From Oscillospiraceae bacterium (lineage in GTDB: Bacteria; Bacillota; Clostridia; Oscillospirales; Acutalibacteraceae): a DNA stretch of 6,585 nt. The stretch is taken from the NCBI GenBank assembly GCA_029004655.1, contig JAQVYP010000099.1:1-6585 (forward strand), given 5' to 3'. Position numbers and translations under genes: made by a program. Shown piece by piece: positions 1 to 5,261 of this stretch. The stretch's first letter is position 1. The number at the start of each line of letters is the position of its first letter. The notes beneath the pieces were generated by a model that was given only the letters and a program-made list of their open reading frames with translations, was not told the DNA's origin and did not search any database.

Positions 1-6
1 TTTCAT
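1..6 (-). CDS. 5' end of a further gene, cut by the window edge
   Basis: On the minus strand an ATG at 6..4 is followed by AAA and then the window ends, so only Met-Lys is visible. It is preceded by AAAGGAGGTA (18..9), a near-perfect Shine-Dalgarno sequence at short but workable spacing. The start lies 30 bases after the stop of the ZIP transporter gene with no terminator-like hairpin between them. It is therefore probably the fifth gene of the leftward operon. Nothing can be said about its product. The call rests only on the ribosome site and the start codon. Confidence 0.5.
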
Positions 7-8
7 TT

Positions 9-18
9 TACCTCCTTT
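9..18 (-). promoter_or_regulatory. Strong ribosome binding site for the left-edge gene
   Basis: Read on the minus strand this is AAAGGAGGTA, with GGAGG ending 4 bases before the ATG at 6. It is one of the best matches to the anti-Shine-Dalgarno sequence in the window and the main reason to believe a gene begins at the edge. Confidence 0.6.
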
Positions 19-35
19 ATTTAAAAAATCAAATA

Positions 36-812
36 TCAACCAAGGGCTACATCAAGGACCATCATTATCATAAAACCAATGGCAAATCCTATAGTCCCAA
101 TATTCGAATGTTCACCCTCAGAAGCCTCAGGAATTAATTCTTCAACCACAACATAAATCATTGCTCCAGCTGCAAAAGACAATAAATACGGCAGTATCGG
201 TACAACAATTGATGCTAATAAGATTGTGATCAATGCTGCTATTGGTTCAACCACTCCCGATATCATTCCAAGTAAAAATGCTTTTTTTCTACTGGTTCCG
301 CCGCTCTTAAGCGGCAAAGATATGATTGCTCCCTCTGGAAAATTTTGAATCGCAATGCCTATTGATAAAGCTATCGCACCAGCTGCTGTAATATCATTTC
401 TGCCTAAACCTAGACTAGCAAAAGTTACGCCCACTGCCATTCCTTCAGGAATATTATGTAGTGTTACCGCTAAAACCAGCATTGTCTTATTCTTTAATGA
501 GCTTTTTAAACCTTCTGGTTTATCACTATCAATATGTAAGTGTGGTATAATTATATCCATAACTAACAGAAAAAGCATACCTACTCCAAAGCCAACAACA
601 GCAGGAATAAAAGATAATTTCCCCATATCATCGGACATTGTTAAAGCAGGGATCAGTAGTGACCAGACTGCTGCTGCTACCATGATGCCGGATGCAAATC
701 CAAGTAATCCTTTTTGAACCAGGGGCTTAATGTCATTCTTTAAAAAGAACACACATCCGGCCCCAAGAGTTGTGCCTATTAACGGTAATAATATTACGAT
801 TAAAATATCCAT
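36..812 (-). CDS. ZIP family divalent metal transporter, GufA type
   Basis: Integral membrane protein of the ZIP family, which moves zinc and often iron, manganese or other divalent metals into the cytoplasm. It is 258 residues from the start chosen here and has about eight hydrophobic segments. Counting from this start, the metal motif of TM4 is HNIPEG (His119, Asn120, Glu123). The TM5 motif is QNFPEG (Gln156, Asn157, Glu160), with Gln where many ZIPs have His. A Glu-Pro pair lies at 189-190 and a Glu-Glu pair in a later helix at 224-225. The Gln-Asn TM5 motif and the Glu-Pro pair are typical of the GufA branch, and this set of residues matches the two-metal site known in that branch. The loop before TM4 has an HLHID stretch. 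The start is uncertain: ATG at 827 would overlap the upstream regulator by 14 bases, and ATG at 812 comes one base after its TAA. Neither has a good ribosome site, so translation is probably coupled to the regulator gene. I prefer 812 because the family begins directly with a hydrophobic helix. Family is certain; metal is not. Confidence 0.93.
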   Translation of the reverse strand: MDILIVILLPLIGTTLGAGCVFFLKNDIKPLVQKGLLGFASGIMVAAAVWSLLIPALTMSDDMGKLSFIPAVVGFGVGMLFLLVMDIIIPHLHIDSDKPEGLKSSLKNKTMLVLAVTLHNIPEGMAVGVTFASLGLGRNDITAAGAIALSIGIAIQNFPEGAIISLPLKSGGTSRKKAFLLGMISGVVEPIAALITILLASIVVPILPYLLSFAAGAMIYVVVEELIPEASEGEHSNIGTIGFAIGFMIMMVLDVALG

Positions 813-813
813 T

Positions 814-1443
814 TTATAATAACCCATTTATAAAAGAGTTGAACCGCTCAATTACATTTTCATCGCCTGCGATTAATACTTTATCTTTCTCAGCAAATTC
901 ATAATACGGACCTGGTGAAATAATAACATTTCGATCATGGATAATTCCTATAATAGTTGCTCCGGTATTATGCCAGACTTCTAGATGACCAATGCTTTTA
1001 CCAATCACATGGGAATTGTGAGGCAAATTTATTTCTACTGGTGTTATCAAATCTGTACGTCGATATTTGTACATATCAATAATCCGTTGAGTTAAAGAGG
1101 CAATCTCTTCATCAATGGATTTTCGCTTTTCAATAATATGTGATAACCTTGAACGCATATCTGCAACGCTTTCGTCATCTTTGAAGCTTTTTACGAACTG
1201 ATCGGCATTTTCTTTAGATAAAACAGTGATTCCACTCCCAGGAATAATCTCAACCACATTTTTATCAGATAAAATCGACATCGCTCTGCGTATCGTTTCC
1301 GGAGATACACTATACTCAGTAGAGAGAACTGATCGACCTTTTAGCTTATTACCCTCTTTTATTTCACCCGACGCAATTCTACCAGAAAGATGTACAGCTA
1401 TTTTTAGATATCTTGGTATTATAACTTGTTCTGACCCTATCAT
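814..1443 (-). CDS. busR: GntR-type winged-helix regulator with RCK_C (TrkA_C) domain, BusR-like
   Basis: Cytoplasmic transcription regulator of 209 residues. Residues about 8-75 form a GntR winged helix-turn-helix; the recognition part reads LSTEYSVSPETIRRAMSIL and the wing PGSGITV. Residues about 92-127 are charged and heptad-like, consistent with a coiled coil (ADMRSRLSHIIEKRKSIDEE). Residues about 133-206 are an RCK_C domain, from EINLPHNSHVIGKSI through the GDENVIERF end. GntR plus coiled coil plus RCK_C is the layout of BusR. In Lactococcus and Streptococcus, BusR binds cyclic di-AMP through RCK_C and represses the busAB glycine betaine importer. A betaine-type importer operon lies divergently in this same window, which supports the assignment. 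Ligand and target are inferred, not seen. The frame also opens at a GTG at 1452, but that GTG is part of the ribosome site (AGGTG, six bases before ATG 1443), so ATG 1443 is chosen. It follows the antiporter stop by 35 bases and is co-transcribed with it. Confidence 0.9.
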   Translation of the reverse strand: MIGSEQVIIPRYLKIAVHLSGRIASGEIKEGNKLKGRSVLSTEYSVSPETIRRAMSILSDKNVVEIIPGSGITVLSKENADQFVKSFKDDESVADMRSRLSHIIEKRKSIDEEIASLTQRIIDMYKYRRTDLITPVEINLPHNSHVIGKSIGHLEVWHNTGATIIGIIHDRNVIISPGPYYEFAEKDKVLIAGDENVIERFNSFINGLL

Positions 1444-1449
1444 ATTTTT

Positions 1450-1454
1450 CACCT
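1450..1454 (-). promoter_or_regulatory. Ribosome binding site that fixes the regulator start
   Basis: AGGTG on the minus strand sits six bases before ATG 1443. Its own GTG is in frame with the gene and would add three residues if taken as the start, but ideal spacing makes it the Shine-Dalgarno sequence instead. Confidence 0.65.
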
Positions 1455-1478
1455 ATTAAATTATTTTATATGTTAACT

Positions 1479-2687
1479 CTATAATTGCGTTTTAGCTTTC
1501 TTTTTATCTATAATGACAATTTCACCTGATTTTACAAGAGCAAATTTAGCAGCCGCAGGTCCAATGAGAGAGTAAATAAATGTGGAACATAATATTATAA
1601 CCCGTATTTGCGGTGCAAAATCTGGTACCAGTGATCCGGCAACAACAATCAGCCCCAATGCAACGCCTGCCTGCGGCATAAGCGTGGGTCCTAGATATTT
1701 ACATATTTTGTTTTCCTGTTTGGTAATTTTACCACCAATCCATGCTCCCAGCCATTTTCCAATGACACGCACAATTACATATATTAGACCGATTAAACCA
1801 ATACCTTTTAATGCGGATACTTCAAATCCTGCACCGGAAATAACAAAAAATAGCATGAAAATAGGCGGAGTAAAATTGTCTGTAATTTTAATAACGTTAT
1901 CAACATCTTCTAATATATTCGCAAGTACACCACCAAGCACCATGCAAGCCAACAAAGCGGAACCTTTAAGCGATTCTGCTAGCCAATATGTTAATAAAAT
2001 TAATGCAATAATAATGCAGATTCTATTTGATGCTTTTTTGAACCAACGGAACAATAGTTTCATAATAATACAAACAAAAAATCCCAAAACAAGAGATATT
2101 ACAATCTCATATATTGGCTGTAATACTGAAATAACAATATTAGTATTGCCCGTAGAGGACATCATTTTCACTATTGTGGCCGCAAATCCAAATCCGATAA
2201 GAGCAGTAGCATCGTCTATGGCGACTACGCTCATAAGCATAGATGTAAGTGGTCCTTTGGCTTTGTATTGATTGATAACCATTAAGGTCTGAGCCGGAGC
2301 GGTAGCTGCTGCAATTGCGCCCAGCATTATTGAAAGCTTTGCATCAAAGCCAAAGAGAATTAAAACTCCTGTTACTAGTATAATTGCTCCAAAAGATTCT
2401 GTAATCGCTATAATAACCGGTGCAATTCCAACCTTTTTATAATAGCTTAATTTGAATTCGCTTCCTATTGAAAATGCAATAAACCCTAGTGCAATATCAG
2501 ATATAACCGAAAATCCGTCAACCATATCGGTTGGGATGAAATTAAGAAAAGACGGACCCAACAAAAGTCCGGCAATCAAATAGCCCGTTACATTCGGTAG
2601 TTTAATAAACTTTACAAGCCTACCAAAAGCCAATGCTACAATAAGCATTGTTGCAACTTCAAGAATAATTTTAGTCTCCAATTCCAC
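1479..2687 (-). CDS. CPA2-type monovalent cation/proton antiporter (Na_H_Exchanger domain), no RCK domain
   Basis: Integral membrane exchanger of the KefB/NapA/GerN class, which moves K+ or Na+ against H+. It is 402 residues from the start chosen here, almost all membrane-embedded with about 11-13 hydrophobic segments. From this start, the unwound-helix motif region is ATAPAQTL (128-135). The paired aspartates of the ion site are VVAIDDAT (Asp158, Asp159). The basic-helix region RVIGKWLG has Arg307 and Lys311, and a conserved MPQAGVALG stretch starts near residue 337. The Asp-Asp pair is usual in electrogenic members, but the ion cannot be told from sequence. The protein ends in a short Lys-rich tail and has no C-terminal TrkA_N or TrkA_C domain, as in NapA and GerN. 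GTG 2687 is chosen because GAAGGGA precedes it by four bases; GTG 2717 would add ten polar residues and TTG 2681 is a third option. The gene overlaps the end of the PII-like gene by 17 bases, implying coupled translation. Confidence 0.93.
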   Translation of the reverse strand: MELETKIILEVATMLIVALAFGRLVKFIKLPNVTGYLIAGLLLGPSFLNFIPTDMVDGFSVISDIALGFIAFSIGSEFKLSYYKKVGIAPVIIAITESFGAIILVTGVLILFGFDAKLSIMLGAIAAATAPAQTLMVINQYKAKGPLTSMLMSVVAIDDATALIGFGFAATIVKMMSSTGNTNIVISVLQPIYEIVISLVLGFFVCIIMKLLFRWFKKASNRICIIIALILLTYWLAESLKGSALLACMVLGGVLANILEDVDNVIKITDNFTPPIFMLFFVISGAGFEVSALKGIGLIGLIYVIVRVIGKWLGAWIGGKITKQENKICKYLGPTLMPQAGVALGLIVVAGSLVPDFAPQIRVIILCSTFIYSLIGPAAAKFALVKSGEIVIIDKKKAKTQL

Positions 2688-3024
2688 AGATTCCCTTCGT
2701 AAAATCGATTGGCACACTGAACGCTACTCCATTGTTTTTAGTCGACAGGTCACCGACAACAAGCTCGATAGCACTTATCGCTTCCATCAGCTGATCGTCT
2801 CGTATAACAGTAAAAATAACATTGTTTTTTTCCCTTTCAGGATTTAAAAATGCCCTAAATGAACCTAAAAACGGAATTTCGTCTTCATCATGTTTATGGC
2901 TTAATAACCTTGCCATTCCAACACTATCTATCACTGTAGCACCATTTATGTTTCTGTGTGCAAATTCAGTTAAAACAGCATCTAGTTTTTCTGTTTTATT
3001 TAACACATAAAATAATAGTTTCAT
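2671..3024 (-). CDS. PII-like (P-II superfamily) small signalling protein
   Basis: Protein of 117 residues that reads as a PII fold (two beta-alpha-beta units, trimer-forming in the family). The opening strand is MKLLFYVLNKTEKLDAVL. INGATVIDSVGMAR (26-39) aligns with the classical GMTVTEVKGFGR region. A T-loop-sized stretch covers about 41-66 (SHKHDEDEIPFLG through NPEREK). VIRDDQLMEAISAI (73-86) matches the PDDQ-plus-helix segment, VGDLSTKNNGV (90-100) sits at the B-loop position, and SVPID (103-107) is the last strand. It lacks the T-loop tyrosine used for uridylylation and the C-terminal Arg-x-Arg of GlnB/GlnK, so it is not an ordinary nitrogen regulator and ATP binding is uncertain. PII-like proteins are often encoded next to the transporter they control. 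Here it is first in the operon and its end overlaps the antiporter gene, so the antiporter is the obvious partner (inference). ATG 3024 follows GGGAGGA at five-base spacing, an excellent ribosome site. Confidence 0.8.
   Translation of the reverse strand: MKLLFYVLNKTEKLDAVLTEFAHRNINGATVIDSVGMARLLSHKHDEDEIPFLGSFRAFLNPEREKNNVIFTVIRDDQLMEAISAIELVVGDLSTKNNGVAFSVPIDFTKGICGIGD
2692..2698 (-). promoter_or_regulatory. Ribosome binding site for the antiporter, inside the PII-like gene
   Basis: GAAGGGA on the minus strand lies four bases before GTG 2687. It is contained in codons near the end of the PII-like gene, so ribosomes finishing that gene pass over it. It is the reason to prefer GTG 2687 over GTG 2717. 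Confidence 0.55.
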
Positions 3025-3064
3025 AATATCCTCCCTAAGTACCTAAATTCTATTAAACACAAAC

Positions 3065-3093
3065 ATTATAGCACTGATAAAGTTGATATGCAA
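3065..3093 (-). promoter_or_regulatory. Promoter of the PII-like/antiporter/regulator/ZIP operon
   Basis: On the minus strand, -35 TTGCAT (3093..3088), a 17-base spacer and -10 TATAAT (3070..3065), a perfect -10 hexamer. Transcription should begin near 3058, giving a leader of about 34 bases that contains the GGGAGGA ribosome site. The spacer carries TCAACTT, which shares CAACTT with the inverted repeat at the divergent importer promoter. Confidence 0.75.
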
Positions 3094-3103
3094 ACGCCTC
3101 ATA

Positions 3104-3130
3104 CTAATCTCAATTAAAAATGGAGATTAG
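3104..3130 (+). other. Small hairpin at the left end of the palindromic element
   Basis: CTAATCTC (3104-3111) and GAGATTAG (3123-3130) are perfect 8-base inverted repeats around an 11-base AT-rich loop. GAGATTAG occurs again at 3248-3255 in the right terminal repeat, so the left arm can pair either locally or across the whole element, and the two folds exclude each other. Confidence 0.5.
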
Positions 3131-3141
3131 ATTTGCGAGGA

Positions 3142-3219
3142 TAGTTTTTGTCCCGCAAGGCGGAGGAGGACAGCGGGCTGGCGCCCGCCGACGACGACAA
3201 CGCGGCGGGACGAAAACTA
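3142..3219. repeat. GC-rich inner stem-loop of the palindromic element
   Basis: TAGTTTTTGTCCCGC (3142-3156) pairs with GCGGGACGAAAACTA (3205-3219) at 14 of 15 positions, and the odd one is a G-T wobble. Inside it, GCGGGC (3173-3178) and GCCCGC (3183-3188) form a tight hairpin with loop TGGC. The region between contains GGAGGAGG and GACGACGAC triplet runs. No T-tract follows the stem on either strand, so it does not look like a standard terminator. Confidence 0.65.
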
Positions 3220-3285
3220 GACCGTAAAGATATCTACGCTTTTATTTGAGATTAGTATCATTAAGACCAACTAAATAACGCCATA

Positions 3286-3298
3286 AATTTGACAAATT
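3286..3298. promoter_or_regulatory. Short dyad over the -35 box of the importer promoter, candidate operator
   Basis: AATTTG-A-CAAATT is a perfect 6-1-6 palindrome and the -35 hexamer TTGACA lies inside it. A protein bound here would block RNA polymerase. Short AT-rich palindromes can arise by chance, so this is only a candidate. Confidence 0.35.
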
Positions 3299-3317
3299 AC
3301 AGAATATGGTTTATTAT
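3289..3317 (+). promoter_or_regulatory. Promoter of the compatible-solute importer operon
   Basis: -35 TTGACA (3289-3294, perfect consensus), a 17-base spacer and -10 TATTAT (3312-3317, five of six) form a near-ideal housekeeping promoter. Transcription should begin near 3324, giving a leader of about 57 bases. So strong a core promoter suggests that control is by repression, in keeping with the dyads around it and with the BusR-like repressor in the window. Confidence 0.8.
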
Positions 3318-3327
3318 ATATAAAACA

Positions 3328-3355
3328 GACAACTTGTAAAATAATATAAGTTGTC
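3328..3355 (+). promoter_or_regulatory. Inverted repeat just after the importer transcription start, candidate operator or leader hairpin
   Basis: GACAACTT (3328-3335) and AAGTTGTC (3348-3355) are perfect inverted repeats with half-site centres 20 bases apart, about two DNA turns. As RNA the stem extends to 11 pairs (3328-3338 with 3345-3355, one G-U) around a six-base loop. It lies at roughly +5 to +32, before the ribosome site, a usual place for a repressor roadblock. Either a GntR/BusR-type dimer site or an RNA stabilising hairpin would fit. Confidence 0.5.
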
Positions 3356-3367
3356 GCATAAGCGAAA

Positions 3368-3374
3368 GAGAGGA
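3368..3374 (+). promoter_or_regulatory. Ribosome binding site that fixes the binding-protein start
   Basis: GAGAGGA ends six bases before ATG 3381. The frame also opens at TTG 3351, but that codon lies inside the inverted repeat, has no ribosome site and would put a charged tail before the signal peptide. Confidence 0.7.
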
Positions 3375-3380
3375 ATAATT

Positions 3381-4367
3381 ATGACGAAAAGAATAATAGC
3401 TATGGGAGTTGCATGTTTATTGCTTGTATCCGTTTTTTCAGGATGCGGTAAAAACACAGAAACGGTTATTAAATTTGCAGATGTCGGCTGGGACAGTATT
3501 AAATTCCATAATGCAGTAGCGATATTGGTAGCCGAAAAAGCTTATGGATTAAAAACAGATGAGATTAGTGCAACAACGTCACTTACCACACAAGCATTAA
3601 AAGAGAATGATATGGATGTAATTATGGAAATGTGGACGGATAATGTTTCAACATATAAAGAGGACATTTTAGAAGGTGCATATGCAGAACTTGGAACGAA
3701 TTTTGATGATAATAATCAGGGGTTCTATGTTCCTAGATATGTCATTGAAGGTGATTCATCAAGAAATATCAAAGCAACAGCACCAGACCTCAAAACGGTA
3801 GCAGATCTTGCAAACTATAAAAGTGTTTTTGTAGACGAAGAGAATAAATCAAAAGGAAGAATCTATGGCGCAATTTCCGGTTGGGAAATTGATGTAACCA
3901 TGAATAATAAGTATAAATTCTACGGTCTTGACAAGGATTTTACCTATTTCCAACCAGGTTCAGATGCGGCTATATCCGCTGCATTCACCTCTGCCTATGA
4001 AAAAGGCGAACCTATCGTAGGATATTACTGGGAACCAACATGGCTAACAGGCAAATATGACCTTGTTTTGCTTGAAGATGCGCCGTATGACGTTAATACA
4101 TATAAAAACGGAGAATGTTCTTGCCCATCTGTTGATGTTACAATATGTGCAAGTAATGATATGTTGAAAAAATCACCCGATTTTGTAGAGTTCCTTAAAA
4201 AATATAAAACTTCCAGTGCTTTGACAGCGGAAGCATTAGCATATATGCAAGATAATAAGACCAATTATGAAGATACAGCTAAATGGTTTTTAAAAAGCCA
4301 CGATGAATTACTCACACAATGGTTACCTTCTGAAAAGTTAACTCTTGTGCGTAAAGCTTTAGATTAA
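3381..4367 (+). CDS. opuAC: Glycine betaine/quaternary amine ABC transporter substrate-binding lipoprotein (OpuAC family)
   Basis: Extracytoplasmic binding protein, 328 residues, that captures a quaternary amine and delivers it to the permease. The N-terminus has Lys-Arg, a hydrophobic stretch and a lipobox ending FSGC, so Cys22 is the likely lipidated residue and the protein is anchored to the outer face of the membrane. The mature part is one OpuAC domain. It opens with KFADVGWDSIKFHNA, followed by MEMWTDN, a GRIYGAISGWE stretch, and GYYWEPTWLTGKYDLVLLED, all typical of this family. Trp37, Trp85, Trp168, Trp217 and Trp221 are candidates for the aromatic cage that holds a trimethylammonium group. 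Glycine betaine is the default guess; choline, carnitine or proline betaine cannot be excluded. Two close cysteines (246, 248) and Cys256 lie near the C-terminal lobe. First gene of the operon, 13 bases before the permease. Unlike BusB and Lactococcus OpuABC, it is not fused to the permease. Confidence 0.92.
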   Translation: MTKRIIAMGVACLLLVSVFSGCGKNTETVIKFADVGWDSIKFHNAVAILVAEKAYGLKTDEISATTSLTTQALKENDMDVIMEMWTDNVSTYKEDILEGAYAELGTNFDDNNQGFYVPRYVIEGDSSRNIKATAPDLKTVADLANYKSVFVDEENKSKGRIYGAISGWEIDVTMNNKYKFYGLDKDFTYFQPGSDAAISAAFTSAYEKGEPIVGYYWEPTWLTGKYDLVLLEDAPYDVNTYKNGECSCPSVDVTICASNDMLKKSPDFVEFLKKYKTSSALTAEALAYMQDNKTNYEDTAKWFLKSHDELLTQWLPSEKLTLVRKALD

Positions 4368-4369
4368 GC

Positions 4370-4374
4370 AGGTG
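4370..4374 (+). promoter_or_regulatory. Ribosome binding site that fixes the permease start
   Basis: AGGTG lies six bases before ATG 4381. Its GTG (4372) is in frame and could be taken for the start, adding three residues, but the spacing shows that it is the Shine-Dalgarno sequence. The arrangement is the same as at the regulator gene. Confidence 0.65.
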
Positions 4375-4380
4375 TCTTGG

Positions 4381-5256
4381 ATGAATTTAGACTGGATAAC
4401 GCATTTCCCAGACAATTTTAAAATTGATATAAACGAAACCATTGATAAAGCTGTAAATAATTTCAATAAAAGCTTTGATGGAGTCTTTGATGCTATTAAA
4501 GAGGTGGTTTTGGGCTTCCTTAACGTAATAGGTTTTGTTGTAAACTTGATACCATGGTGGCTGCTTTTAATAGTAGTTTTTATTCTAGGCTGGAAAAGCA
4601 GCAAAAAGATACGCAAAGGAATATTATATGCATCTTGTCTGCTCATAATCGGATTTTTAGGGCTTTGGGAGCTAATGAATATCACGCTTACAATTGTAGT
4701 TGCATCTGTCATGATTTCTCTTCTTTTTGGCTTACCGATTGGGATTTTAGTTTCATCAAATAAAAAAGCTTTTGCTGTTGTTCGACCTATACTTGACGCT
4801 ATGCAGACTATGCCGTCATTCGTTTATCTTATTCCGGCAGTTATGTTCTTTGGGCTTGGAAAAGTTCCGGCAGTGTTTGCAACGATTATTTATGCGATTC
4901 CACCGGTTATTAGACTCACCAGTCATGCGATTAATCAAGTGGATAAAGAAATGGTGGAAGCTGCACAATCTTTTGGCTCAACAAGATTGCAGCTCTTGAT
5001 AAAGGTCAAGCTGCCGCAAGCTTTACCTACAATTATGACTGGTGTTAATCAAACCATGATGATGGCAGTCTCTATGGTTGTAACCTGTTCGATGATTGGA
5101 GCAAGCGGGCTCGGTGAAGAGGTTTTAATTGGTATTAACCGTTTAGAAATAGGTAGGGGTTTCACTGCAGGTATTTCAATTGTCATCGTCGCTGTGTTAA
5201 TGGATAGACTTACTCAAGGGTGGTTCAGCAAAAAGGCAGCAGAAAAGGAGGAATAA
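4381..5256 (+). CDS. opuAB: Glycine betaine/proline-type ABC transporter permease (OpuAB/ProW family)
   Basis: Membrane channel subunit of the importer, 291 residues, expected to work as a dimer. Residues 1-50 are an amphipathic, non-membrane N-terminal segment (NFKIDINETIDKAVNNF), as in OpuAB and ProW. Hydrophobic segments follow from about 50, including a PWWLLLIVVFILGW helix. The BPD_transp_1 domain covers about 100-280. The EAA loop that contacts the ATPase is clear: EAAQSFGSTRLQLLIKVKLP, with Glu193, Gly199 and the Leu-Pro at 211-212. The upstream part of the domain shows MQTMPSFVYLIPAVMFFGLG, a hallmark of this subfamily. ATG 4381 is chosen for its AGGTG ribosome site. The gene is 13 bases after the binding protein and its stop is five bases before the ATPase start, so the three genes form one operon. 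Length is normal and nothing is missing. Confidence 0.95.
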   Translation: MNLDWITHFPDNFKIDINETIDKAVNNFNKSFDGVFDAIKEVVLGFLNVIGFVVNLIPWWLLLIVVFILGWKSSKKIRKGILYASCLLIIGFLGLWELMNITLTIVVASVMISLLFGLPIGILVSSNKKAFAVVRPILDAMQTMPSFVYLIPAVMFFGLGKVPAVFATIIYAIPPVIRLTSHAINQVDKEMVEAAQSFGSTRLQLLIKVKLPQALPTIMTGVNQTMMMAVSMVVTCSMIGASGLGEEVLIGINRLEIGRGFTAGISIVIVAVLMDRLTQGWFSKKAAEKEE

Positions 5257-5261
5257 CGGTA

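Larger units (their letters stand above)
3101..3258. repeat. 158-base palindromic element with 13-base terminal inverted repeats (MITE- or REP-like)
   Basis: The ends ATACTAATCTCAA (3101-3113) and TTGAGATTAGTAT (3246-3258) are perfect inverted repeats. The pairing continues inward imperfectly: one mismatch, then TAAAA, then AGAT. It joins a 15-base inner inverted repeat and a GC-rich core, so the whole element can fold on itself. Core base composition (about three-quarters GC) is quite unlike the AT-rich flanks. It contains no gene I can support. Outermost bases would fit a palindromic AT or TA target duplication, but this cannot be distinguished from the repeat itself. Small size, palindromy, foreign composition and intergenic position suggest a non-autonomous mobile element; copy number elsewhere in the genome would settle this. 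It separates the two divergent promoters without disrupting either. Confidence 0.65.

Noticed and set aside
355..717. Plus-strand open frame of 120 codons opposite the ZIP gene
   Set aside because: It is antisense to a well-supported membrane protein gene and shows no recognisable family or start signal.
1582..2271. Long plus-strand open frame of 229 codons
   Set aside because: It lies wholly antisense to the antiporter gene, has low-complexity unlikely protein content and no ribosome site. The minus-strand frame has clear CPA2 motifs.
3142..3219. GC-rich stem-loop as a bidirectional intrinsic terminator
   Set aside because: No T-run follows the stem on either strand, and it sits upstream of two divergent promoters, where no transcript needs to end.
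3351..3380. TTG start that would lengthen the binding protein by ten residues
   Set aside because: The codon falls inside the inverted repeat at 3328-3355 and has no ribosome site. ATG 3381 has GAGAGGA at correct spacing and leads straight into a signal peptide.
3025..3380. Cyclic di-AMP (ydaO-type) or other known riboswitch in the intergenic region
   Set aside because: I looked because the locus suggests cyclic di-AMP control, but I saw none of the conserved segments. The GC-rich part is a palindrome upstream of the likely transcription starts of both operons.
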